Shown here one piece after another: positions 8,463 to 16,096 of a stretch of 64,000 nucleotides of DNA. The notes beneath the pieces are model-generated. The model worked only from the letters and a program-made list of their open reading frames with translations. It searched no databases and was not told where the DNA came from. Numbering within the stretch: the stretch's first letter is position 1; every line of letters begins with the position of its first letter. Source of the stretch: UBA6022 sp038319685 (lineage in GTDB: Bacteria; Patescibacteriota; Saccharimonadia; Saccharimonadales; Saccharimonadaceae); assembly GCA_038319685.1 (NCBI GenBank), contig JBBQDN010000007.1, forward strand, positions 4,038-68,037, in the 5' to 3' direction. Made by a program: the position numbers and the translations under genes.

Positions 8463-8908
8463 TGACTGACATCAAATCAAAAACCTACTCACAAAAACCA
8501 TCTGAGGTAACTCGTCGTTGGATCCTTATCGATGCAGCCGAAGCACCACTTGGTCGAGTAGCTACTCAAATCGCGAAATACCTGATTGGTAAATACAAGC
8601 CAACCTATACTGCGCACATCGATGCTGGCGACTACGTCGTTGTCATCAATGCTGCCCAGGCAGTTGTGACGGGTGCCAAAGAAACTGACAAGAAATACTA
8701 CCGTCACAGTGGATTCCCAGGTGGAATCAGTGACGAGTCAGTCGCTGAAGTACGCGAAAAATACCCAGAACGCTTGATCGTCGCATCAGTCAAAGGTATG
8801 TTGCCACGCAATAAACTTTTAGCTGAACGGCTTAAACGCCTTCGTGTTTTCCCAGGTGGTGAGCACGCTCACACGGCACAAACTCCAGAGAAAGTAGAGA
8901 TTAAATAA
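8462..8908 (+). CDS. rplM: Ribosomal protein L13 (uL13)
   Basis: 148 residues. RWILIDAAEAPLGRVATQIAKYLIGK at 19-44 and the KGMLPRNKL block near the C terminus identify it. Its N terminus is about 15 residues longer than E. coli L13. In most bacteria L13 and S9 form their own operon; here they continue the alpha operon directly, without a promoter or terminator in between. Confidence 0.96.
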   Translation: MTDIKSKTYSQKPSEVTRRWILIDAAEAPLGRVATQIAKYLIGKYKPTYTAHIDAGDYVVVINAAQAVVTGAKETDKKYYRHSGFPGGISDESVAEVREKYPERLIVASVKGMLPRNKLLAERLKRLRVFPGGEHAHTAQTPEKVEIK

Positions 8909-8909
8909 T

Positions 8910-9308
8910 ATGCCCGAAGGTAAATACCTATACGGTCTTGGTCGACGTAAATCCGCTACTGCACGTGCTCGTTTGTACGCCGGTAAAGGAAGCATCACGA
9001 TCAACGACAAAACCGCATCTGCATACTTGTCTGAAAACAAGACACTGCTTGCCGAAGTAACTGATCCTTTGGCATTAGTTGGCAAGCAAAAAGAGTTTGA
9101 TGTCACCGTCAAAGTATCTGGTGGTGGCCTCAATGGTCAAGTCGATGCAATTAAACTTGCTATCGCTAAAGCGATTACTGTTCAGTTCGCTGATCTCCGA
9201 ACGACTCTTAAAAAAGCCGACCTCCTCAGCCGCGATCCCCGCGAAAAAGAACGCAAGAAATACGGTCTTCGTTCTGCTCGTAAACGCGAACAATACTCAA
9301 AACGTTAA
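8910..9308 (+). CDS. rpsI: Ribosomal protein S9 (uS9)
   Basis: 132 residues. YLYGLGRRKSATARARLYAGKG at the N terminus and the invariant C-terminal tail ending KREQYSKR, whose terminal arginine region touches the P-site tRNA. Last gene of the alpha-type operon; a terminator follows at 9330. Confidence 0.97.
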   Translation: MPEGKYLYGLGRRKSATARARLYAGKGSITINDKTASAYLSENKTLLAEVTDPLALVGKQKEFDVTVKVSGGGLNGQVDAIKLAIAKAITVQFADLRTTLKKADLLSRDPREKERKKYGLRSARKREQYSKR

Positions 9309-9329
9309 GTTTTACTGTTCACGGCGATT

Positions 9330-9356
9330 ACTCCTCGTTTATACGGGGAGTTTTTG
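9330..9356 (+). terminator. Intrinsic terminator after S9
   Basis: ACTCCTCG pairs with CGGGGAGT around a six-base loop, followed by TTTTTG. It closes the infA-rpsI transcript. Confidence 0.85.
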
Positions 9357-9399
9357 TTTGCATACTCGTCAACGTGTGCTGCTATACGTAACAAGCAAG

Positions 9400-9429
9400 T
9401 TGATCGTTTCATTACTCCTTGCGTACATT
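9400..9429 (+). promoter_or_regulatory. Promoter for the 9433 RNA
   Basis: TTGATC (9400-9405), 18-base spacer, TACATT (9424-9429). The predicted start, six to seven bases later, falls at 9435-9436, essentially on the first base of the 13-base closing helix of the structured RNA. The match between promoter and helix end supports both. Confidence 0.5.
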
Positions 9430-9432
9430 TAT

Positions 9433-9856
9433 AGCCTAGAAGTAAACTGTCCAGTCGAGCTACAAGTATTCATATAGTGAATATTTATAGCTCGACTGGG
9501 TATGTCGGCTGCGGAGTTTGTATCCGTAAATACCGGTCGGAGTGACTTAAACATCACTTCGGCAATCGCCCATGCACTCGCCCTGTGGGTGATTTTGCCC
9601 TGGAGTAATTCGCTTCCAGGCCAGCAGTCGTTTCGTTTCGAAACCGATACATGCGCGGAGTATGTAGGTCGGCGTAGATCCCGCCAGACCTCTCAGGTCG
9701 GTATTTCCCCGGAGATACTCTTGTCCGGGTGGAAACGAATGCGACACGACAGTGCAGTGGTGGCGGGCGTGGATTCGTTCTATGCCCGCCACTGCGCACT
9801 TACTTCTAGGCTTTTTCAAGCATTATTCCAGAATCACTCCGACGGGGTGATTTTTT
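9433..9856 (+). ncRNA. Unassigned large structured RNA (about 380-425 nt)
   Basis: No protein gene fits here. The ends 9433-9445 and 9800-9812 are perfectly complementary over 13 bases. Inside are several strong helices: 9451-9462 with 9488-9499 (12 perfect pairs, containing a further TATTCA/TGAATA stem); 9538-9545 with 9554-9561; 9564-9572 with 9585-9593; 9599-9604 with 9615-9620; AGGTC-GGCG with CGCC-GACCT around 9666-9693; and a GTGGCGGGC/GCCCGCCAC stem around 9758-9793. A promoter lies just upstream and an intrinsic terminator at 9832-9856. The closed architecture recalls RNase P RNA, tmRNA or OLE-like RNAs, but the conserved RNase P core (GAGGAAAGUCC, ACAGAA) and a tRNA-like domain were not found. 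Class unknown. Confidence 0.7.
9832..9856 (+). terminator. Intrinsic terminator of the 9433 RNA
   Basis: AATCACTCC (9832-9840) pairs with GGGGTGATT (9844-9852) over a GAC loop and runs into TTTT. It lies 20 bases after the closing helix of the RNA, which is itself followed by five T. Confidence 0.85.
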
Positions 9857-9907
9857 GTCTCCGTTCGATAGCAAACTACAGGAGTAGGGCTCTGACCGAT
9901 TTTAGGT

Positions 9908-9913
9908 TATAAT
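9908..9913 (+). promoter_or_regulatory. trpS -10 box
   Basis: Perfect TATAAT ending nine bases before the trpS ATG at 9923. With a normal 6-7 base discriminator the transcript begins 2-3 bases before the start codon. No clear -35 hexamer is seen. Confidence 0.6.
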
Positions 9914-9922
9914 AGAGATAAT

Positions 9923-11068
9923 ATGAGTAAATCAGTCATTCTCACTGGCCTCCGTGCCAATAACGATTTAACGATCGGTAACTACTTTGGTGGGATGTTG
10001 CCAATTATCGATATGGCCAAACGAAAATCTGATGACTATCAGATTAATATGTTTATTCCTGATCTGCATAGTTTTACGACGCCAATTGATCACGGAACAC
10101 TTTATGAGCAAATTATTCATAATGCCCGTTTATTTGTCGCAGCAGGATTACCACTTGATAACGACAATATCTATCTCTACCGCCAAAGCTACATTTCGGC
10201 ACATAGTGAGCTTACGTGGATCCTCGACTGTTTTACTGGATTTGGTGAAATGAGTCGCATGACACAGTTCAAAGATAAAACTTCTAAACTAGAGATTGAC
10301 GCACATACTCTAGCTGAAGAATTTTTGTCGGAAAATAGTATCTCTGATCCAGATGGTGAACTTCTAGAAAAATTTCAAGAATTATATGCATATCAAAAAG
10401 GTAATGCTGTTAGTGTGGGTTTGTTCAACTATCCTGTTCTCATGGCGGCCGATATTCTTCTTTACGGTGCTATGTATGTCCCCGTCGGCGAAGACCAAAC
10501 ACAGCACCTCGAATTCGCTCGTGATATTGCAGAGCGAATTAATAATAAATTCGGTGATATCTTTGTCGTGCCTGAACCAGTCGCAAAACAGCACGAATTC
10601 TTCGGCAAAGACCAAGGACTTCGTATCAAAGATCTGGTTGATCCTAGTAAAAAAATGAGTAAATCAGATGATAGCGGGCGTGGTGTTATATTTCTTGGTG
10701 ACACACCAGAATCAGCTGCTAAAAAAGTCATGTCCGCGGCGACCGACGACAATGCCGAGATTCATTATGACAAAGTAAACCAACCCGGCATTACGAACCT
10801 GCTCGATATCCTCGCACTGCTTCGCGGTGGTGATTTACAGACAACTATTGGTGAATTCGAAGGGCAGACCCGTTACGGTGAATTCAAACAAGTTGTGGCT
10901 GATGAAGTGGCTCAGTTTTTGACTATCTTTCAAGCTAGCCTGGCAGCCGTAGACGACGGTGCACTATTTGCAAAACTCAAAAAGTCCGAACAAGAACTGG
11001 CGCTGACAGCAAATGCGACGCTGCTTCGCACGCAACAGGCCGTCGGCCTACGTCAGAAAGCAAACTAA
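9923..11068 (+). CDS. trpS: Tryptophanyl-tRNA synthetase
   Basis: 381-residue class I synthetase charging tRNA-Trp, slightly longer than the ~330-residue norm. The HIGH-equivalent is in NDLTIGNYFGG (residues 14-24) and the KMSKS loop is KKMSKSDDSG (about residue 242). No SD is visible; the predicted mRNA is leaderless. The stop codon overlaps the start of the pseudouridine synthase gene by one base. Cognate tRNA-Trp is at 42895. Confidence 0.96.
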   Translation: MSKSVILTGLRANNDLTIGNYFGGMLPIIDMAKRKSDDYQINMFIPDLHSFTTPIDHGTLYEQIIHNARLFVAAGLPLDNDNIYLYRQSYISAHSELTWILDCFTGFGEMSRMTQFKDKTSKLEIDAHTLAEEFLSENSISDPDGELLEKFQELYAYQKGNAVSVGLFNYPVLMAADILLYGAMYVPVGEDQTQHLEFARDIAERINNKFGDIFVVPEPVAKQHEFFGKDQGLRIKDLVDPSKKMSKSDDSGRGVIFLGDTPESAAKKVMSAATDDNAEIHYDKVNQPGITNLLDILALLRGGDLQTTIGEFEGQTRYGEFKQVVADEVAQFLTIFQASLAAVDDGALFAKLKKSEQELALTANATLLRTQQAVGLRQKAN

Positions 11069-12240
11069 TGGTAAAGGTTTCATCATCGGATATCCTGGCG
11101 ATCCTTCGCCGCTACGAACTTGCAGGTGAGGAAAATGTTCCACGTCATATTGAAATGGTCACGTTTTCTAACCCAAACCCTAAAAGTACGCTGATTGCGT
11201 TTCGCTACAATAAAACTCAGTTTTATATCCTATTCGACGATGCCGCCGAAGATGACGTCGCCTACGTCACCAGTCAGGTTCAAACTGTTGGCCATGATGT
11301 CGCCGGGTCAGTCCTGCGTAACCCGAACGATCACATCACGACGTACGCGTTACCGTTTAAAGGCAAAGAAATCTATTTATTCGAAGTAAGTTCAGGTAAA
11401 AGGCGACTTGACCTTGAACTCGCCAGTCGTTATCCTGAAACATCACGTAGCACATGGCAAAAACATATCAAAGCTGGTCACGTCACAGTAAATGGTGACG
11501 TCGAGTTATCGCTAAAACGTGATGTGCTCCCGACTGAAAATATCGCGGTCAGTATTCCTGACGCGGCTGATTTTACCGACGAAGAATTACCGATCATCTA
11601 TCTTGATGACAATGTTATCGTTATTAACAAGCCAATCGGTGTATTATCTCATTCCAAAGGTGCCATGAATGATGAATTTAGCGTTGCCACGTTTTTTGCA
11701 CGCTACTGCGACTATAACAAAGACACCAACCGACCTGGCATTATTCATCGATTAGACCGCGACACCAGCGGTGTCATGATTGGTGCGCGCAATGAACAAA
11801 CGGCGACGATGCTACAAAAACAGTTTGCTGATCGCAAGACGAAAAAAACCTACATTGCCATTACTGACGGAGTACCAAAACAGGCTGAAGCAAAAATCGA
11901 CCTGCCGATTGCACGAAACCCATCCGCACCAAGTACATTCCGCGTCGATCCAAAAGGGAAAGTAGCGACAACAACATACAAAGTTCTGTCTGCAACCGAC
12001 ACGAACGCCCTCATTAAACTACAGCCTAAAACTGGCCGAACCCACCAGTTGCGTGTCCACTTGGCATATCTCGGTACACCGATAAAAGGCGACCGTGTGT
12101 ACGGCAAAGAATCCGACCGACTTTACCTTCATGCCAAAGACCTTGAGATTACTATTCCAACCAGCGACCGTCGAACTTTCAGTGCCCCAATTCCAGCTAG
12201 CTTTACGGCGCTATTTCCGGGCGTTGATATCAATGAATAA
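11068..12240 (+). CDS. RluA/RluD-family pseudouridine synthase with extra N-terminal domain
   Basis: 390 residues. Isomerises uridine to pseudouridine, usually in 23S rRNA. Residues about 112-170 form an S4-like RNA-binding domain (RRLDLELASRYPE...HVTVNGDVE). The catalytic domain follows, with the aspartate in IIHRLDRDTSGVMI (around residue 228) and the LKPKTGRTHQLRVH-type motif near 315. The first ~105 residues are not part of standard RluD and are not recognised; they are alpha/beta in pattern. Overlaps trpS by one base and holB by eight. Confidence 0.88.
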   Translation: MVKVSSSDILAILRRYELAGEENVPRHIEMVTFSNPNPKSTLIAFRYNKTQFYILFDDAAEDDVAYVTSQVQTVGHDVAGSVLRNPNDHITTYALPFKGKEIYLFEVSSGKRRLDLELASRYPETSRSTWQKHIKAGHVTVNGDVELSLKRDVLPTENIAVSIPDAADFTDEELPIIYLDDNVIVINKPIGVLSHSKGAMNDEFSVATFFARYCDYNKDTNRPGIIHRLDRDTSGVMIGARNEQTATMLQKQFADRKTKKTYIAITDGVPKQAEAKIDLPIARNPSAPSTFRVDPKGKVATTTYKVLSATDTNALIKLQPKTGRTHQLRVHLAYLGTPIKGDRVYGKESDRLYLHAKDLEITIPTSDRRTFSAPIPASFTALFPGVDINE

Positions 12241-13066
12241 CCTTGTCATTCACGATCAGTCACGTAAAACCCTTGAATTACTCCTAAACAATCTTCCGCA
12301 AGGTTTATTACTCACCGGACCGGATGGAATTGGCCTTGTGACCATCGCTAAGGCTCTGGGACACGCAAACAAGGCAATGGTGTCCATTGTTCTTCCGACG
12401 GATATAAATGGCGCCGTAGACCTCGAAAAGGGAAGTATCCGCGTTACAACCATTCGCGATCTCTACCAGCAAACTCGAACGAAACAATCTCAGACGCAGG
12501 TTATCATTATTGACGACGCGGAACGCATGTCACGTGGCAGCCAAAATGCATTCTTAAAGTTACTCGAAGAACCAAGTCGCACGACCTATTTTATTCTCGC
12601 TACCCATCGACCCGATCAGTTGCTCGCAACAATCCGTTCACGCACTCAACGTTTTAACGTTCAGCCGATCACGCACGATCAGTCAATTGACCTCATTAAT
12701 CAGCTGGGAATTACTGACAAAACGACAAAAACAAAGTTACTTTTTATTGCCGAGGGACTGCCGGCAGAAATCATCCGACTAACAAGTGATACGAATTATT
12801 TTGACAAACGCGCAGCCGTCATGAAAGATGCTCGTGAGTTTTTGTCGGCAACAAGTTACGATAAATTAGTATTGATTCACCATTACCGTGAAGACCGTAC
12901 AGCAGCACTTGTTTTTATTCAGTCAATTATGACAATTGCTCGTCGGATTATCAGCGCTAGCCCAGAACCTTCCGTTATCAAACAACTCGATCATTTAACC
13001 ACTGCATACGAACGTATCCAAGCTAACCAAAACATCCGACTTCAGCTCGCCCGGATTGTGCTATAA
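12233..13066 (+). CDS. holB: DNA polymerase III delta' subunit (clamp-loader type)
   Basis: 277 residues from ATG 12233, which overlaps the end of the preceding gene by eight bases. Pattern of a clamp-loader AAA+ domain: LLLTGPDGIGL in place of a Walker A (the P-loop lysine is missing, as in non-ATPase delta' subunits), VIIIDDAERMSRGSQNAFLKLLEEPS (Walker B plus sensor region), and an IRSRTQRF arginine-finger motif. It would help load the sliding clamp during replication. A delta' without P-loop is normal in E. coli. Confidence 0.85.
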   Translation: MNNLVIHDQSRKTLELLLNNLPQGLLLTGPDGIGLVTIAKALGHANKAMVSIVLPTDINGAVDLEKGSIRVTTIRDLYQQTRTKQSQTQVIIIDDAERMSRGSQNAFLKLLEEPSRTTYFILATHRPDQLLATIRSRTQRFNVQPITHDQSIDLINQLGITDKTTKTKLLFIAEGLPAEIIRLTSDTNYFDKRAAVMKDAREFLSATSYDKLVLIHHYREDRTAALVFIQSIMTIARRIISASPEPSVIKQLDHLTTAYERIQANQNIRLQLARIVL

Positions 13067-13067
13067 T
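13062..13067 (+). promoter_or_regulatory. -10 box of the TPR gene
   Basis: TATAAT overlapping the holB stop codon, nine bases before ATG 13077; predicts a leaderless or almost leaderless mRNA. Confidence 0.55.
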
Positions 13068-13076
13068 AAAACGAAT

Positions 13077-13730
13077 ATGTTAGGAATCTTTGCGATTGCG
13101 GTCTTTGGTTTTTTTGCCATTATGCACCGCCAAACAGTTGACGAAGTAGTGGCAGATCTGCCGCTTAAATTATCTGACAAACTCGATCGTTTATGGGAAG
13201 TCGCCCAGGAATCACTTCGTGACAAAAAATATCTTCGTGCCGAAAAAGCGCTCCTCACTATTTTACGTGTCGATGAACGCAACGCAACCGCCTATAATCG
13301 CCTGGGTATCCTGTATGCAAAGCAACAAGCATTTAAAGATGCAATCGAATGCTTTGAAATTGCCCAAAGCTTAGAGCCAAGCGCAAGCAGCCTCCATAAT
13401 GTCGGGCTAATTTACTATGAAACAAAATACTATGAAAAAGCCGCGCTGGCATTTGAACAAGCACTCGGTATGGAAAACGATTTAGCTGCTCGCCATATTG
13501 CCTACGCAAAAGTCCAGGAAAAACTAGGTAGGAACAAAAAAATGATCGAATCGCTCGAACGTGCCGTAGAACTAGACCCAATTCCACAAACACTGTCGAT
13601 ACTTGCCGACGCCTATGAGCGTAATGGTCAGGAAGAACTTGCCCTGACGCTTCGCGAAAAATCAGCTAAAATGATCATTCCGCAAGGTCAGCCAAAGCGC
13701 GTCAAACAACCTCGCCGTGTCATAATGTAA
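13077..13730 (+). CDS. Membrane-anchored tetratricopeptide-repeat protein
   Basis: 217 residues. A hydrophobic N-terminal segment (LGIFAIAVFGFFAIM, residues 2-16) anchors it; a helical linker with LPLKLSDKLDRLWE follows, then about four TPR units (residues 50-195) with the expected A/G-8, Y-11, A-20 pattern, such as ATAYNRLGILYAKQQAFKDAIECFEIA. Basic C-terminal tail. Partner unknown; TPRs bind proteins. The 13056 TTG would place the -10 box inside the gene, so ATG 13077 is preferred. Confidence 0.8.
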   Translation: MLGIFAIAVFGFFAIMHRQTVDEVVADLPLKLSDKLDRLWEVAQESLRDKKYLRAEKALLTILRVDERNATAYNRLGILYAKQQAFKDAIECFEIAQSLEPSASSLHNVGLIYYETKYYEKAALAFEQALGMENDLAARHIAYAKVQEKLGRNKKMIESLERAVELDPIPQTLSILADAYERNGQEELALTLREKSAKMIIPQGQPKRVKQPRRVIM

Positions 13731-13740
13731 TCAATATATC

Positions 13741-14301
13741 ATGCCAGCTGTTGAAACGTATAAATATTTTGGGTTACTTGCGTTTGTCCTGCTTGCCATT
13801 GGGCTTGCATTTATTGTCTACTATTGGCCGTTAGGTCGCCACCGAACGTTTAGTCAGCATATTGCCGCCAATCGAACAGCAATTCAGTATTATATTGTGA
13901 TGTTTACGATTATTTTGCTCCTGCTTGATTTGTTTTTTATGTACTGGTTCGTGCCGTTTTTTCATATTTCATATTGGTTTACTGTATTCATCGTCATTGC
14001 ATCAATTGCGCAGTATAGCTGTACGTTAATTCCGGAAGTGGGAGGATGGAAATCAACCTACCATAGGTATTTGGCAGCGTTTTCGGGTGTATGTCTGATG
14101 CCCCCAATTGTCATACTACTATTCACAGATTCACTGACCGTGCAGGACGGGGTATTTGCATTTATAGGTATTGTCGTCATGCTCAGCGTTCTATCACATG
14201 TCATACGGAATAAAAAAGATCAGTACGAACCTTCATACGTTCATCAGTCGCTTTACTATGTTGGATTCTTTTTGCCGATTTTAGTGGTGAGTTATCTATA
14301 G
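13741..14301 (+). CDS. Six-segment integral membrane protein, unknown
   Basis: 186 residues with about six hydrophobic segments (12-29, 48-68, 75-93, 108-128, 135-152, 168-186) and short loops. No catalytic motif recognised. It begins ten bases after the TPR gene and is probably co-transcribed with it. No SD is evident. Confidence 0.7.
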   Translation: MPAVETYKYFGLLAFVLLAIGLAFIVYYWPLGRHRTFSQHIAANRTAIQYYIVMFTIILLLLDLFFMYWFVPFFHISYWFTVFIVIASIAQYSCTLIPEVGGWKSTYHRYLAAFSGVCLMPPIVILLFTDSLTVQDGVFAFIGIVVMLSVLSHVIRNKKDQYEPSYVHQSLYYVGFFLPILVVSYL

Positions 14302-14319
14302 TGAAGAACAGCGAGGAGA

Positions 14320-14357
14320 TGGGAAGGCGGTCGACTTTGTTTCCCTATTTCCGCTTG
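14320..14357 (+). repeat. Family B repeat, copy 1
   Basis: Contains GGAAGGCGGTCG, a TTCC and then CTATTTCCGCTTG. The same pattern recurs at 27171-27215 and 32890-32933. The element can pair GGCGG with CCGC. Here it directly precedes an inverted tRNA-Tyr fragment. Confidence 0.6.
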
Positions 14358-14373
14358 ATCATCCTGATAAAAG

Positions 14374-14446
14374 TTCCGTAGGTTCGAGGCGTATAGCACC
14401 AAATAACTTACCCCTGCGGCGAGGCAGGGGTAAGTTATTTGGTGCT
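14374..14446. repeat. Inverted tRNA-Tyr 3' fragment and long perfect palindrome
   Basis: 14395-14417 is the exact reverse complement of 14424-14446 (23 pairs, loop GGCGAG). The right arm includes the CCA end of the tRNA-Tyr gene. Left of the palindrome, on the plus strand, TCCGTAGGTTCGAG (14375-14388) copies the T arm of the same tRNA and is followed 6 bases later by AGCACCA. The 3' end of tRNA-Tyr plus its downstream flank has thus been duplicated in inverted orientation. No T run follows. Confidence 0.8.
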
Positions 14447-14524
14447 GGAGGTAGGACTCGAACCTACGGAGCCTTACGGCGGGAGATTTACAGTCTCCTG
14501 TGATTGCCACTACACGACTCCAGC
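14440..14524 (-). tRNA. tRNA-Tyr (GTA)
   Basis: Read on the minus strand from 14524: acceptor GCTGGAG pairs with CTCCAGC, discriminator A, encoded CCA at the 3' end (14442-14440). Anticodon loop CTGTAAA gives GTA. The long variable arm typical of bacterial tRNA-Tyr is present, and the T arm is GTAGG-TTCGAGT-CCTAC. 85 nt including CCA. Confidence 0.95.
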
Positions 14525-14566
14525 ATCTATCCATACATAAAGTAACGACGAATCATTACCTTATCG

Positions 14567-14643
14567 TGGAGCCGCTTTTCGGACTCGAACCGAAGACCTG
14601 CTGTTTACAAAACAGCTGCTCTAACCAACTGAGCTAAAGCGGC
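14567..14643 (-). tRNA. tRNA-Thr (TGT)
   Basis: Minus strand from 14643: acceptor GCCGCTT with AAGCGGC, D arm AGCTC..GAGC, anticodon stem GCTGT/ACAGC with loop TTTGTAA (anticodon TGT), T loop TTCGAGT, encoded CCA. 77 nt. Confidence 0.95.
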
Positions 14644-14753
14644 GTACTGAATAATTTTACCCTATTTCACCTATGAATACAACAAAACAGACCTGCTATG
14701 TATAGTCATCTACTCAGAAGTTGCCGTGTGATAGAATATGTTATCATAATACA

Positions 14754-15293
14754 ATGAACGATATCCAAACATCTCTTGCCGGATTAACGTTAACTCGACC
14801 AAATCCAGAACGAGATGCACCATTTGCCTATAGTTGGTTTAATTCTGAATACGGTCGCGACACGCTACTGAGAATGGGCAACACAGATGAACAAATTGGG
14901 ATACCAAGTCTAGATAAAGAAGTTCAAACGCTCGAAACATTTCTAGAACTTGAACAAACAAACAAACAACTCACCTGGATGATGCGCATAGATAATAAAT
15001 CAGTTGGCGCGGTATGGATTGAACTACTTGACACAGAACACGTTAAATCGCCAGCAGTGCATATTATGATCGGTGACTATAGTTACCGCGGCCAGGGTAT
15101 CGGTACGGCCTCAATGCGGGCAATGATCGCAATAGCGCGTGACGATCTTATGGCGGAATATCTGTACTCCAGACACCTAGCAAGTAATGCTATTATTATC
15201 CGCCTCAATCAGTTACTTGGATTTGAAAATGACGGATTACCATACAAAGATGCAAATGGTTTGTTATTTCAAAATATAAAATTACGTCTGTGA
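14754..15293 (+). CDS. GNAT-family N-acetyltransferase
   Basis: 179 residues. Resembles RimJ/RimL-type acetyltransferases: LTLTRPNPERDAPFAYSWF at the N terminus, and the acetyl-CoA loop GDYSYRGQGIGTASMRAMI (R/Q-x-x-G-x-G/A, about residues 108-126), followed by N-x-x-I-I-R-L-N and a LGFENDG segment. Substrate unknown. The start is set at ATG 14754; -10-like boxes (TATCAT 14742-14747, CATAAT 14745-14750) lie 3-6 bases upstream, so a leaderless mRNA is likely. Stop is TGA. Confidence 0.8.
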   Translation: MNDIQTSLAGLTLTRPNPERDAPFAYSWFNSEYGRDTLLRMGNTDEQIGIPSLDKEVQTLETFLELEQTNKQLTWMMRIDNKSVGAVWIELLDTEHVKSPAVHIMIGDYSYRGQGIGTASMRAMIAIARDDLMAEYLYSRHLASNAIIIRLNQLLGFENDGLPYKDANGLLFQNIKLRL

Positions 15294-15347
15294 TATATTG
15301 TATATTATTATATTGTATGTTATAATAGTAAGATAAAGAGGTAATTA

Positions 15348-15620
15348 ATGTTTAAAACACTCATCACATCACTTGTTACCTGGAACGAAGCAACCGACAG
15401 CCGAGTTAAACTACAACACACATATGCAGTATCTGCGATTATCCTAGTGATGACTGCGGGGGTATTTGGACTTGTCAACTACCGCATTGGCCAGTATTTA
15501 CTGACAGCTGCAATCGTCGCTGCAATCGTGTTTTTATTCAATGGCATCGCCTGGGCATTATTACAATCAGTGGTTATCGGACGACTCGTGACACATAAGC
15601 CACTGACAAAAAAGAAATAG
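15348..15620 (+). CDS. Small membrane protein, two segments
   Basis: 90 residues; hydrophobic stretches at about 27-45 and 50-72, basic C terminus. No known domain. Has an ordinary SD (AAAGAGGT) and a TATAAT at about 15321-15326, so unlike many neighbours it carries a leader. The shared terminator at 15635 lies just downstream. Confidence 0.65.
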   Translation: MFKTLITSLVTWNEATDSRVKLQHTYAVSAIILVMTAGVFGLVNYRIGQYLLTAAIVAAIVFLFNGIAWALLQSVVIGRLVTHKPLTKKK

Positions 15621-15634
15621 AGTCAGTGTCAAAT

Positions 15635-15666
15635 AAAAAACCTCGCTTTACTGGCGAGGTTTTTTT
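15635..15666. terminator. Bidirectional terminator
   Basis: AAAAAACCTCGC pairs with GCGAGGTTTTTT. It serves both the plus-strand 15348 gene and the minus-strand L33 gene that converge here. Confidence 0.9.
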
Positions 15667-15674
15667 GTTCAGTA

Positions 15675-15881
15675 TTATCCCTTACGAGGTTTAATTTCGT
15701 TACGACCAAGGTTCTTTTTGGTCTCGGTGTACGTCGCATGTTTACGAGCAACTGGGTCGTATTTCTTGAGGACTAGTTTTTCTGTGGTGTTTTGCACGTT
15801 TTTAGGGGTATAGTATGTACGGTGGCCACTGAGGTCACTGACTAAACCGACTAATTTGCGCTTTGTGTTCTTCTTTGCCAT
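15675..15881 (-). CDS. rpmG: Ribosomal protein L33 (bL33), zinc-free form
   Basis: 68 residues. The segment TYYTPKNVQNTTEKLVLKKYDPVARKHATYTETK matches bL33; the zinc cysteine pairs are absent (DLSGH and YDPVA in their places). Slightly longer N terminus than usual. TATAAT lies about 24 bases upstream. It is adjacent to tRNA-Thr(GGT), a common tRNA-L33 neighbourhood. Confidence 0.88.
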   Translation of the reverse strand: MAKKNTKRKLVGLVSDLSGHRTYYTPKNVQNTTEKLVLKKYDPVARKHATYTETKKNLGRNEIKPRKG

Positions 15882-15964
15882 AAGTTACTCGTTTACTTTT
15901 CTATTATAATCTTACTAATTCTAGCACAAAAATATCAATCGCGCTAGGGTGACCAGCGATAAAA

Positions 15965-16040
15965 TGGAGCCGCGATCGGGAGTTGAACCCGAGACCTCAT
16001 CCTTACCATGGATGCGCTCTACCAACTGAGCTATCGCGGC
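15965..16040 (-). tRNA. tRNA-Thr (GGT)
   Basis: Minus strand from 16040: acceptor GCCGCGA with TCGCGGC, anticodon stem CATCC/GGATG with loop ATGGTAA (anticodon GGT), T loop TTCAACT, encoded CCA. 76 nt. Confidence 0.95.
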
Positions 16041-16096
16041 ATACTGCGATAAATTATAGCATTTGCCACAAATGAGGGCAAGGGAAGCGGCTACAC

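Noticed and set aside
9433..9812. RNase P RNA, tmRNA or SRP RNA
   Set aside because: The conserved RNase P core, the tmRNA tRNA-like ends with tag ORF, and the SRP GGAAG apical loop are all missing.
9547..9819. Minus-strand reading frames across the structured RNA
   Set aside because: They follow the palindromic GC-rich helices, have no SD or promoter, and the helices explain the open frames.
14440..16040. Introns in the tRNA genes
   Set aside because: All complete tRNAs fold without insertion; only the 43301 fragment is incomplete, and it lacks a matching 3' half in the window.
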